A DNA stretch of 64,000 nucleotides from NCBI GenBank assembly GCA_004102805.1, contig SCEG01000005.1, forward strand, positions 31,757 through 95,756, written 5' to 3'. Made by a program: the position numbers and the translations under genes. The notes beneath the pieces are model-generated. The model searched no databases and had not been told where the DNA came from. It saw only the letters and a list, made by a program, of their open reading frames with translations. This document shows, one piece after another, positions 1-8,920 of the stretch. Numbering within the stretch: position 1 is the first letter of the stretch; each line of letters begins with the position of its first letter. Source of the DNA: Muribaculaceae bacterium Isolate-002 (NCI) (GTDB lineage: Bacteria; Bacteroidota; Bacteroidia; Bacteroidales; Muribaculaceae).

Positions 1-2
1 GT

Positions 3-2150
3 GGCGGCGGTTCGCTCGCACGTTACTTCCTTTCTCTGGGCTACAAGAACGAAAGCGCGGCCTACAAGCAGGACAAATCGTCGAAATATTCCACACATGT
101 GGGTTACCAGACATTCAACTACCGTGCAAACCTCGACATCAATCTCACCAAGACCACGCAGCTTTATTTCGGCGCCGACGGCTTTATTTCTGAAAAGAGC
201 GAGCCTGGCAACAACAACACCGACGCACTGTGGCAGACATGCCGCAATCTGACCCCCATAACCATCCCGACACGCTACTCGTCGGGCGAACTTCCCGCAT
301 TCGGAACCAACAACGCATATTCACCCTACGTGATGCTCAATCACACCGGTATGACGAAGATACGCCATTACCGCGGCAAGGCCACTCTCGAGCTCAAGCA
401 GGATCTGTCGATGATAACCGAGGGTCTTAAGGTAAGACTTCAGGGTGCATACGACAATGAGTCTGACCTGCGTGAAATCCGCTCGGTGCTTCCCGAAATG
501 TATTATGCATCTACCCGCAAATATACCGGCGAGCTCGCGCTTGTGAAGCGTGTCGACGCTCAGACCGCACGTTACAACCATCAGGACGCGCAGTATTACA
601 AGATACATTTCGAGGGTACCGCCACGTGGGACCGTCTCTTTGCCCGCAAACATCGTGTAGGCGCTCTCGTCTATTACTATATGAGCAGCCAGCAGACAAT
701 GGACGGCTCAATCGACGGACGTCCCGAGTCGCTTCGCAGCATGTATGCGATACCTATCCGCTATCAGGGCGTCTCGAGCCGTCTTACCTACGGTTTTGAC
801 GATACTTACTTCATCGACGCCAACTTCGGTTACACCGGCTCGGAAAACTTCCAGGCCGGACACCGCTTCGGTTTCTTCCCCTCGGTGGCTGCCGGCTGGG
901 TGCCCACACAGTATAAATTCATCACAGAGAACCTTCCCTGGCTCAACTTCCTGAAGATACGCGGTTCGTACGGTCTCGTCGGCAATGACCGTCTCACCGA
1001 CGAGCGTTTTCCTTACCTGACGCTGATGACTAACAGCAACGGCGGCGGTGGCTGGGGCTCCAATGTCGGCTATATAACTGAAGAGCGCGTAGGCGCCAAC
1101 AATCTCCAGTGGGAGAAGGCCAAGAAACTCGACGTTGGTATCGAAGGTCGTCTGTTGAACAATAAAATCGACTTCGTTGTCGACTTCTTCCAGGACCGCC
1201 GCGACGGTATCTACCAGCGCCGCACGCAAATTCCCGACTATGCCGGCCTCGTGTCAATGCCTTTCGGCAACGTGGGCCGCATGAAGAGCTACGGTGCCGA
1301 CGGCAATATCTCGTTCTCGCAGTCATTCGGCAAGGACTGGTCACTTACCGTCAGAGGTAACTTCACCTACTCAGCCAACAAAGTCGAGAACTGGGAGCAG
1401 GCCGAACAACCTTACCCCTATCAGAATTACACCGGCTATGTAAACAACGCATTCCGCGGACTCATCGCTCTCGGTCTTTTCCGCGACGAGCTTGATGTCA
1501 AGCAAAGCCCGACACAGACATTCGGCAGCTACATGCCCGGTGATATCAAATACAAGGATGTCAACGGCGACGGTGTCATCGACGACAACGACCGCGTGCC
1601 CCTCTCTTATCCCAACTATCCCAAGCTGATGTATGGCTTCGGCGGTGAGGTGAGATGGAAAAATCTTACGCTCGGCATCATGTTCAAGGGCACCGGCAAC
1701 ACTGACTACTATTATGTCAACGGCACATCGGGCGGCGAGGGCTACATACCATTCTACAACGGCTCGACCGGCAATGTGCTCCAGCTTGTGGCCGACCAGC
1801 GCAACCGCTGGACTCCGGCTTCATATTCCGGCGACCCCTCTACCGAAAATCCCAACGCGCTCTATCCGCGTCTGAGCTACGGCCGCAACGAGAACAACAA
1901 CCAGCTCTCGACATTCTGGCACACCAACGCCCGCTATCTGCGTCTGCAGGAAATCAACCTCAACTATCACGTGATTCCCGGGCAGCTGCTCCGCACTCTG
2001 GGTGTGAGCTCGATGGACGTGCAGTTTGTGGTCAACAACGTGGCTGTCTGGAGCCCTGTCAAACTGTGGGATCCCGAACAGGCGGAATATAACGGCGGTG
2101 CATACCCCATTCCCCGCACATTCTCACTCCAACTCTATGTTAACTTCTAA
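3..2150 (+). CDS. SusC-like TonB-dependent outer membrane receptor (5' end missing)
   Basis: C-terminal portion, about 715 residues, of a SusC/RagA-type TonB-dependent transporter; the frame is open from base 3, so signal peptide, carboxypeptidase-like domain and plug lie outside the window. The visible part is the beta barrel. Family hallmarks are seen: a TYFIDANFGYTGSENF-type strand, and GDIKYKDVNGDGVIDDNDR, the Asp-rich loop typical of SusC barrels. It ends in an aromatic residue (YVNF), as outer membrane barrels do. SusC proteins import glycan fragments through the outer membrane with a SusD lid; the susD-like gene starts 3 bases after this stop, so the two are surely co-transcribed. The substrate is inferred only from the downstream glycosidases. 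Confidence 0.96.
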   Translation, partial: GGGSLARYFLSLGYKNESAAYKQDKSSKYSTHVGYQTFNYRANLDINLTKTTQLYFGADGFISEKSEPGNNNTDALWQTCRNLTPITIPTRYSSGELPAFGTNNAYSPYVMLNHTGMTKIRHYRGKATLELKQDLSMITEGLKVRLQGAYDNESDLREIRSVLPEMYYASTRKYTGELALVKRVDAQTARYNHQDAQYYKIHFEGTATWDRLFARKHRVGALVYYYMSSQQTMDGSIDGRPESLRSMYAIPIRYQGVSSRLTYGFDDTYFIDANFGYTGSENFQAGHRFGFFPSVAAGWVPTQYKFITENLPWLNFLKIRGSYGLVGNDRLTDERFPYLTLMTNSNGGGGWGSNVGYITEERVGANNLQWEKAKKLDVGIEGRLLNNKIDFVVDFFQDRRDGIYQRRTQIPDYAGLVSMPFGNVGRMKSYGADGNISFSQSFGKDWSLTVRGNFTYSANKVENWEQAEQPYPYQNYTGYVNNAFRGLIALGLFRDELDVKQSPTQTFGSYMPGDIKYKDVNGDGVIDDNDRVPLSYPNYPKLMYGFGGEVRWKNLTLGIMFKGTGNTDYYYVNGTSGGEGYIPFYNGSTGNVLQLVADQRNRWTPASYSGDPSTENPNALYPRLSYGRNENNNQLSTFWHTNARYLRLQEINLNYHVIPGQLLRTLGVSSMDVQFVVNNVAVWSPVKLWDPEQAEYNGGAYPIPRTFSLQLYVNF

Positions 2151-2153
2151 TAC

Positions 2154-4169
2154 ATGGCAACAATGAAAATATTAAAAGCAATAATACCTCTGGCCGTGGC
2201 AGGATACTGTGTGTTCACCCCTTCCTGCAACTATCTTGATGTCGACGGCTACTTCGATGATACTCTTAAATATGACTCGGTGTTTGTGAAGCGCCAGTAC
2301 CTTGAGAAATATCTGTGGGGTGCGGCCGGCGAGCTGCCCGACGAAAGCGCCATCTTCGGCAACGATGTGATGCCCGGCGAGACGGCCACCGACGAAATTT
2401 TTACGCTCAATGACTACGGTCTGTTTCACGGCAAGGCCATGACCCTCGGCCTGGTGTCACCCGCTGATCTGCGCGGCATGAACTCATGGCCGGCATGCTA
2501 CAAGGCGATACGCAAGGCCAACACCATCCTGGCGCGCATCAACGAGTGTCAGGACATGTCGACGGTGCAGCGTTCCGAGATTGTAGGCTACGCCCATTTC
2601 TTGCGCGGATATTCCTACTATATCATATTGATGAACTACGGGCCGGCCGTGATACTCGGCGATGAAATCCTTGACAACAACGAGGAAGCAAGCTATTATG
2701 CCCGAGCCCGAGCCACTTACGACGAGACTGTCGACTATATCTGTAACGAGCTTGAGACAGCGGCACAGTATATACCCAACGAAGTCGATATCGCCAACTT
2801 CGGCCGCCCGACCCGCGGCGCGGCATACGCTATCATAGCCCGCGTGCGTCTGCATGCGGCATCACCTTCGTTCAACGGCGGACAGTCGGCTACACGTTAC
2901 TTCTCGGGATGGAACCGCTCGACCGACGGCGCGCCTTACGTGAGTCAGACCTACGACGAGCGCAAGTGGGCGCTTGCCGCCGCAGCCTGCAAGCGTGTCA
3001 TCGACATGAACAAGTATGAGATCCACACGGTAGAGCGCGTGTCGGCCGACGCCGGTGACGCCACTGCCGCCACTCCAGCGCTTCCGCCGACGGTGTCAGA
3101 CGCGGCGTTCCCCTACGGCGCAGGCGACATCGACCCGCTGAAGTCGTATGCCAACATGTTTAACGGCACAACCTACGCCGTGCAGAACAAGGAACTTATC
3201 TGGGGCAAACAGTCCGGCTCGATACAGGAATTCACCCGCCAGTCGTTCCCAATCTACATGGGTGGCTACAACAGCATGAACATACCCCAGAAAGTCATTG
3301 ACGAATACCGTATGAAAGACGGCAAGACCATCGACGAGGCACGCCAGACAGGCGAATACTCCGAGACGGGCAACTCGCGTGTGCTCACCTACTTCTCGGG
3401 CTACCGTGTGCTCCGCGGCACCTACAACATGTATGTCAACCGAGAGATGCGTTTCTATGCCTGTGTAGGCTACAGCGGCTGCTACTGGCCCGCCACCTCG
3501 TGCAACAACAATAACTTCCGCCAGCAGACCGTGTGGTATTACAACGGAGGCAACGCCGGCAAAGACAAGGCGATTGCCGAGCCCCGCAACTACAATGCGA
3601 CAGGCTACGTGCTCAAGAAATATATCCATCCGGAGGACAACTGGTATAACGGCGACGGCTCGACCCGTACCGCCAAGACATTCCCCATCATCCGCTATGC
3701 CGAGATATTGCTGTCGTATGTCGAGGCTGTCAACCACCTGAGCGGCACACACACCGTGGAGCTTCCTTCGGGTCAGACCTACACGCTGTCGAGAGCTTCG
3801 GAACTTGAAAACGCAGTGTTCTGTTTCAACCAGATACGTTTCCGTTCGGGGCAGCCGGCTATCGACGCGCAGGATTATGCCGACGAAGAGTCGTTTGACA
3901 AGCAGATACGCCACGAGCGTTTCATCGAATTCTTTGCCGAGGGACGCCGTTACTATGACCTTCGCCGCTGGGGCACCCTCGAGGAGGAGGAAAACCTGCC
4001 TATCACCGGCATGAACGTCGAGGCAGCCGCCAACGGTTACTATGCACGCACCGTAGTCAACCATGCCGACTTCCGCAACCGCGTGTGTGACAAAAAGATG
4101 GTGTTCCTCCCCATACATCGCGATGAAATCAGAAAATCAAGACTTCTTGACCAGAACCCCGGCTGGTAA
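2154..4169 (+). CDS. SusD/RagB-like glycan-binding lipoprotein
   Basis: Surface lipoprotein that caps the SusC barrel and binds oligosaccharide. The N-terminus carries a hydrophobic segment ending in a lipobox (TPSC), cysteine near residue 25. TPR-like helices follow (for example ATDEIFTLNDYG and YAHFLRGYSYY near 80-160). The C-terminal hallmark RHERFIEFFAEGRRYYDLRRWG is present. Length 671 residues is at the long end for the family. A second ATG lies three codons downstream at 2163 (MKILKAI), which gives an equally good or better signal peptide; either start is possible. Second gene of the polysaccharide utilization operon. Confidence 0.95.
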   Translation: MATMKILKAIIPLAVAGYCVFTPSCNYLDVDGYFDDTLKYDSVFVKRQYLEKYLWGAAGELPDESAIFGNDVMPGETATDEIFTLNDYGLFHGKAMTLGLVSPADLRGMNSWPACYKAIRKANTILARINECQDMSTVQRSEIVGYAHFLRGYSYYIILMNYGPAVILGDEILDNNEEASYYARARATYDETVDYICNELETAAQYIPNEVDIANFGRPTRGAAYAIIARVRLHAASPSFNGGQSATRYFSGWNRSTDGAPYVSQTYDERKWALAAAACKRVIDMNKYEIHTVERVSADAGDATAATPALPPTVSDAAFPYGAGDIDPLKSYANMFNGTTYAVQNKELIWGKQSGSIQEFTRQSFPIYMGGYNSMNIPQKVIDEYRMKDGKTIDEARQTGEYSETGNSRVLTYFSGYRVLRGTYNMYVNREMRFYACVGYSGCYWPATSCNNNNFRQQTVWYYNGGNAGKDKAIAEPRNYNATGYVLKKYIHPEDNWYNGDGSTRTAKTFPIIRYAEILLSYVEAVNHLSGTHTVELPSGQTYTLSRASELENAVFCFNQIRFRSGQPAIDAQDYADEESFDKQIRHERFIEFFAEGRRYYDLRRWGTLEEEENLPITGMNVEAAANGYYARTVVNHADFRNRVCDKKMVFLPIHRDEIRKSRLLDQNPGW

Positions 4170-4202
4170 TCCGGCTAACCCCGATTTATAAAACGACTGA
4201 AT

Positions 4203-5156
4203 ATGAAAATCAGATATATAATACCGGCAGTCATGGCCGCAGCGGCGATGATGACCGCATGCGACGAGAACGACCAGTTCAAAGGCGAGCTCTATGAGAA
4301 AGTCATCTATGTGCTGAGCGACAACGACCATCTGTTTGCAAGTGTGCATCAGCTCGGCGAGACAACTACGGGTTATGTCACCGTCTACTGCGGCGGCACA
4401 GAGCATATCACCGAAGATGTGAGAGTGGAGCTTGAGCCCTACACCCAGGCGCTCGACGACTACAACTATATCAACTTTGACCTCGACGAGTCGCGCTATG
4501 CGAGACTTCTCGATCCGTCGCACTACTCAATCGAAAGCTACAGCACGGTGCTGAGCGCGTCAAGTCCCGACTACTATTCGCTGATACCTGTCAAGGTCAA
4601 TCCCGACGGACTGTCGCCCGACTCGACCTATATAATCCCGATGCGCATCAAGTCGGTGAGCGACCACAGGGTCAATCCCGACAAGGACAAGGTGATGTAT
4701 CGCGTGGTGCTCGCCAATGAGTTCGCCACAATGGAGCGTACCACCTACTATCAGATGACAGGTGTCGAGGCTCTCGGACTCTCGTCGGGAGAGGTTGCAA
4801 GCGGTATATCCGTGACCCGTGTCGTGGCTCCGCTTGCCAAAAACAAGGTGCGCATGTTTGCCGGCACGCATTCCTACGTGCCCAACAGCGTGTCGCTCGA
4901 TGAAATCAACCGCTATGCCATGACAGTCACCTTCAATGACGACCATACCATCGACATCGAGCCTTACGGCGACATCGAGGTGGAGATTGTCGACAATGAG
5001 GAGAGCAATTACTGGGAATACAACGAGAAGGGCTGGCTGATGCTCTACATGAGCTACCGCTTCAAGGACACCGTCACCTATAACGGCAATACAGAGACCT
5101 GCTGGGTGACGATGACCGAGACCAATACGCTCAAACCGGAACAGACCGGCAACTGA
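4203..5156 (+). CDS. DUF1735/DUF4361-type surface glycan-binding lipoprotein
   Basis: A 317-residue lipoprotein: hydrophobic N-terminus ending MMTAC (cysteine about residue 20). The first half (about 30-170, with the stretch HYSIESYSTVLSASSPDYYSLIPVKVNPDGLSPDSTY read in pieces) matches the DUF1735 immunoglobulin-like fold, where short motifs such as IPVKV and YIIPMRI are typical. The second half, from about TTYYQMTG, resembles the DUF4361 C-terminal domain. Such proteins sit at the SusE/F-like position and bind glycan at the surface. It lies 33 bases after susD and is followed by the GH92 gene; a hairpin sits in the gap. The family assignment is by recollection of motifs, the ligand is unknown. 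Confidence 0.82.
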   Translation: MKIRYIIPAVMAAAAMMTACDENDQFKGELYEKVIYVLSDNDHLFASVHQLGETTTGYVTVYCGGTEHITEDVRVELEPYTQALDDYNYINFDLDESRYARLLDPSHYSIESYSTVLSASSPDYYSLIPVKVNPDGLSPDSTYIIPMRIKSVSDHRVNPDKDKVMYRVVLANEFATMERTTYYQMTGVEALGLSSGEVASGISVTRVVAPLAKNKVRMFAGTHSYVPNSVSLDEINRYAMTVTFNDDHTIDIEPYGDIEVEIVDNEESNYWEYNEKGWLMLYMSYRFKDTVTYNGNTETCWVTMTETNTLKPEQTGN

Positions 5157-5161
5157 TGCAG

Positions 5162-5185
5162 ACAGGCTGTCATAACACAGCCTGT
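5162..5185 (+). terminator. Intra-operon hairpin, weak terminator or processing site
   Basis: ACAGGCTG (5162-5169) pairs perfectly with CAGCCTGT (5178-5185) over an 8-base loop, followed by a pyrimidine-rich run (TACTCTCCCTCTCTC) rather than a clean U-tract. It lies between the glycan-binding lipoprotein and GH92, so it may lower expression of the enzyme genes relative to SusCD or protect the 3' end of the upstream mRNA segment. Confidence 0.45.
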
Positions 5186-5234
5186 TGTACTCTCCCTCTC
5201 TCTCTTCCAAAACCTGACATAACCTCCATTATAG

Positions 5235-7469
5235 ATGAAGCAAACCGAAAATAGAAAGACAATAAGGTCAGGCGTAGTGTCACTGATGCTCTCGGTCATG
5301 GCGGCCGGTGGTGTCAGTGCCACAAAAACGCCTGTCGATTACGTGAACCCGTATATCGGCAATATCAGCCATCTGCTGATGCCGACATTCCCGACTGTGC
5401 ATCTGCCCAACGGCATGATGAGGGTGTATCCCGTCAGAGGCGCATATACCGACAGCCGTATCAACGGGCTTCCGCTGATTGTTGTCAATCATCGCGAATG
5501 TCAGGCGTTCAACCTGTCGGCCACGCAGAGTCTCGGAGCAGACTCAGAGTTGCCGTATTCGATAGTGACGGATTATGACAACGAGACAATCACGCCTTAC
5601 AGCTATGCCACCGACATCGACGGCCAGAACATACGCGCCGAATACACCCCCTCGCGTCATTCGGCGGTCTATCGTCTGACTCCCGATCAGGAGAAAGATG
5701 ACATGACACTGATACTCAATGCCCGCAACGGCGAGATGAAAATCGACGGACGGAGCATAAGCGGCCATCAGTACACCTGGGGAGGTGTCAGGATATATAT
5801 TTATGCCGAGGTTGACAGAGTGCCGTCGGCGGCAGGAGTGCTGTCGGGCGGAAAGATGTCTGCTTCAAACGAGGGAAAGGGTGATGAAGCGTGTGTGGTG
5901 ATGACGTTTGACCCGACACTTCCGGTTGAAGTGCGCTACGGCGTGTCGTATATCGATGCGGAGCAGGCGCGAAAGAATATGGAGCTCGAAGTCGGACATT
6001 CGGGTTTCAACGATGTCATGAAACAGGCGCGCAAGGCGTGGAACGACGAGCTTGGCAAAATCATTGTCGAGGGTGGCAGCGAAGCCGACAAGGAGGTGTT
6101 TTATACGGCTCTTTATCGGTGTTACGAGCGCCCCGTCGATCTTGCCGAATACGGACGTTATCTCAATCCTGCCGACCGCAGAGTATATGCCGGCGAACAT
6201 CATTACACCGACGACTGGCTGTGGGACACCTATCGTGCGACCCACCCGCTGCGCATACTTCTGTCAGAGAGTCAGGAGGCCGATATGCTCAACTCGCTTA
6301 TCGACTACGCCCGACGCTCGGAGCAGCAGTGGCTGCCGACATTTCCGGCTGTCAGCGGCGACTCCCACCGCATGAACTGCAACCACGGTGTAGCAGCTAT
6401 AGCCGATGCAGTGGCAAAGGGTGTGGAAGGTGTTGACATTGCGGCCGGATACAAGTATGGCAAGGCTGCCGTCGACGACAAGACACTGGCGCCGTGGCGC
6501 AACGGCAAGGCCGGATATCTCAACCGTTTTTACCGTGAGCACGGATATATTCCGGCTCTGCATCCGGGCGAGAAAGAGTATCTCGACGAGGTTGACGGCT
6601 GGGAGAAACGTCAGGCCGTGGCTGTGACACTCGGCACGGCCTACGATGACTGGTGTCTGTCAGTGATAGCCGGGCACCTTGGCCTTGACGCTGACTCGGC
6701 CTATTATGCGGCGCGGTCGCAGAATTACCGTAAACTTTTCAATCCGGCCACATCGTTCTTCCATCCCAAAGACAGCGCCGGAAATTTCATCGAGCCGTTT
6801 GACTACAAGTTCTCGGGCGGCATCGGCGCGCGCGACTATTATGACGAGAACAACGGCTGGACCTACCGCTGGGACTGCCAGCATGATATTCCCGGACTGA
6901 TTGGGCTCATGGGAGGCAACGAACAGTTTATCGCAAATCTCGACGATACGTTCAATGAGTGGCTTGGCAAAAACAAGTATGAGTTTTACAGCGTGCTTCC
7001 CGACCAGACAGGCAATGTCGGTCAGTTCACCATGGGCAACGAGCCGTCGATGCATATTCCGTATCTGTATAACTATGCGGGAGCGCCGTGGCGCACGCAG
7101 CGCCGTGTGCGTCAGCTGATACGCCAGTGGTTTCGTCCGGATGTGATGGGAATGCCCGGCGACGAGGACGGTGGCGGATTGTCATCGTTTGTGGTGTTCT
7201 CGATGATGGGATTTTATCCCGTGACCGGTTCGGGTGTCTACAGCGTGGGCACACCGTTCTTCACGAAGGTGAGGCTGCGCATGGAAAACGGCAAGGAGCT
7301 TGTTATCGAGGCTCCGGGGAGTTCTGACGAATGCAAGTATATCGGAGGCGCCACAATCGACGGCCGCACTCTTGACAGCCCGTGGTTCACTCACGAAGAA
7401 ATCAGGAACGGCGCGAAGATAAAGCTGAAGATGAGCCGCCGCCATACCGACTGGGGCTGTAAACAATAA
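5235..7469 (+). CDS. GH92 family alpha-mannosidase
   Basis: Predicted calcium-dependent exo-alpha-mannosidase, periplasmic or surface: a signal peptide-like segment covers residues 11-30 and mature sequence begins near TKTPVDYVNPYIG, the VNPxIG opening typical of GH92. The C-terminal half carries GNEPSMHIPYLYNYAG (Glu603, expected acid) and PGDEDGGGLSSFVVFSMMGFYPV (Asp643, Glu644, Asp645), equivalent to the catalytic-base loop usually written NDDCGxMSAW. The substitution pattern D-E-D-G belongs to a known-looking subset but differs from the classical enzymes, so linkage specificity cannot be read. The N-terminal domain lacks the usual Gly-rich 'GxxPGAxxPFG' text and has HLLMPTFPTVHLPNG. Length 744 is normal. 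Fourth gene of the operon, 26 bases before GH30. Confidence 0.93.
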   Translation: MKQTENRKTIRSGVVSLMLSVMAAGGVSATKTPVDYVNPYIGNISHLLMPTFPTVHLPNGMMRVYPVRGAYTDSRINGLPLIVVNHRECQAFNLSATQSLGADSELPYSIVTDYDNETITPYSYATDIDGQNIRAEYTPSRHSAVYRLTPDQEKDDMTLILNARNGEMKIDGRSISGHQYTWGGVRIYIYAEVDRVPSAAGVLSGGKMSASNEGKGDEACVVMTFDPTLPVEVRYGVSYIDAEQARKNMELEVGHSGFNDVMKQARKAWNDELGKIIVEGGSEADKEVFYTALYRCYERPVDLAEYGRYLNPADRRVYAGEHHYTDDWLWDTYRATHPLRILLSESQEADMLNSLIDYARRSEQQWLPTFPAVSGDSHRMNCNHGVAAIADAVAKGVEGVDIAAGYKYGKAAVDDKTLAPWRNGKAGYLNRFYREHGYIPALHPGEKEYLDEVDGWEKRQAVAVTLGTAYDDWCLSVIAGHLGLDADSAYYAARSQNYRKLFNPATSFFHPKDSAGNFIEPFDYKFSGGIGARDYYDENNGWTYRWDCQHDIPGLIGLMGGNEQFIANLDDTFNEWLGKNKYEFYSVLPDQTGNVGQFTMGNEPSMHIPYLYNYAGAPWRTQRRVRQLIRQWFRPDVMGMPGDEDGGGLSSFVVFSMMGFYPVTGSGVYSVGTPFFTKVRLRMENGKELVIEAPGSSDECKYIGGATIDGRTLDSPWFTHEEIRNGAKIKLKMSRRHTDWGCKQ

Positions 7470-7495
7470 TTTACTTAAAAGGAAAAAGATACGCT

Positions 7496-8920
7496 ATGAT
7501 AAAGATAAAAGGATTGACTGTCGCGGTGTCACTGATGACAGCGGCGCTGGCAGCCGGAGCGACAGATGTGAGAATTATAACCTCGACTCCCGAATCGCAG
7601 TGGACTGACGGCGGGGTTGTGGAGTATGCCGCCTACGACAATACAGTAAGCCATGACGTGATGGTGACCCGATATGTAGCCCAGACAATGAAAGGTTTCG
7701 GCGGATGCTTCAACGAGCTTGGCGGGAAGGCGCTCAAGAGCCTCGGCAAGAAAGAGCGGCAGCGTGTGCTCGAGGGATTGTTTCACCCCGAGGAGGGCCT
7801 TAATTTCAGCGTGTGCCGCACCCCGGTGGGTGCCAATGATTTTGCCACGGAATGGTATAGCTATGACGAGACTCCGGGCGATTTCGAACTGCGCAAGTTC
7901 TCGATCAAGCATGACCGAAAATATCTCATACCGTATATCAAGTGGGCGCAGGAAATCAATCCGTCGCTCCGTATATGGGCATCGCCATGGAGCGCTCCGC
8001 AGTGGTTCAAGACCAACGGCCACTATGCTAACCGAGCTGACGCAATCAACGGACTCGACCCGTCGAAAGAGGCTCCTACCGGCACCGACCAGATGATACT
8101 CGAGCCGGAATATCTCACGGCCTACAGCCGATATCTTTCGCGTTATGTCACCGAATATGCCGCGGAGGGAATCGAGATAAGCATGCTTCAGTTTCAGAAC
8201 GAGCCGTATACGTTCAACATCTGGCCCAACTGCTCGTGGACGCCTCAGGCAATCACCCGATTTATAGGCGGCTACCTCGGGTCGGAGTTCGAGAAATCGC
8301 ATCCCGGAGTGGAACTGTGGCTCGGCACTCTCAACACCGACCGCTTCGACCATGTGGAGACAATGATGTCAGACGAGGCGATGGCGCGCTATATCAAAGG
8401 TTTTGGTGTGCAGTGGGAAGGCAAGGATATCGTAGGCCGCATATATGAGAAATATCCCGAGCTGCCGATCATACAGACCGAGAACGAATGCGGCGACGGC
8501 AGCAATGACTGGGCTGCCGCCGAGCATACCTACGGACTGATGAGAAAATATATCGGCGACGGAGCCGGGCTATACATGTATTTCAACATGGTGCTCGGTG
8601 ATGATTGCCGCAGTTCATGGGGCTGGAAGCAGAACGCGATGGTCGTGGTGGATACAAAGGCCAAAACAGCGCGTTTCACACCGGAGTATTATGCCATGAA
8701 ACATGTGAGCCGCTATGTGCAGCCCGGAGCGAAACGACTGATGACACTCGGCAATGACGGCAATCTGCTGGCGTTTGAGAATGCCGACGGCTCGCGTGTG
8801 GTGGTGATATATAATCCCGAGGAGCAGACAAAAGAAATGACAGTATCGCTGAGCCGCGACGGAGTGATGAACCTGTCGTTGCAGCCCAAGTCGTTCAATA
8901 CACTTCTGATAACCGAATGA
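7496..8920 (+). CDS. GH30 glycoside hydrolase (first of tandem pair)
   Basis: A 474-residue secreted (beta/alpha)8 enzyme of family GH30, with a signal peptide in residues 1-22 (cleavage near AAGATD). The acid/base is Glu236 in QFQNEP and the nucleophile Glu329 in IQTENECGDGSNDW; the usual KGFGGCFNELGG opening and WASPWSAPQWFKTNG loop are present. A short beta-sandwich ends the protein (SLQPKSFNTLLI). GH30 enzymes of Bacteroidetes loci include beta-1,6-glucanases and glucosylceramidase-like beta-glucosidases; the sequence alone does not separate these. Its stop overlaps the start of the second GH30 by 4 bases, so translation is likely coupled. Confidence 0.94.
   Translation: MIKIKGLTVAVSLMTAALAAGATDVRIITSTPESQWTDGGVVEYAAYDNTVSHDVMVTRYVAQTMKGFGGCFNELGGKALKSLGKKERQRVLEGLFHPEEGLNFSVCRTPVGANDFATEWYSYDETPGDFELRKFSIKHDRKYLIPYIKWAQEINPSLRIWASPWSAPQWFKTNGHYANRADAINGLDPSKEAPTGTDQMILEPEYLTAYSRYLSRYVTEYAAEGIEISMLQFQNEPYTFNIWPNCSWTPQAITRFIGGYLGSEFEKSHPGVELWLGTLNTDRFDHVETMMSDEAMARYIKGFGVQWEGKDIVGRIYEKYPELPIIQTENECGDGSNDWAAAEHTYGLMRKYIGDGAGLYMYFNMVLGDDCRSSWGWKQNAMVVVDTKAKTARFTPEYYAMKHVSRYVQPGAKRLMTLGNDGNLLAFENADGSRVVVIYNPEEQTKEMTVSLSRDGVMNLSLQPKSFNTLLITE

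Noticed and set aside
3096..4118. 340-codon open frame antisense to the SusD-like gene
   Set aside because: Shadow of a GC-biased codon pattern; no motif, and SusD is unambiguous on the other strand.
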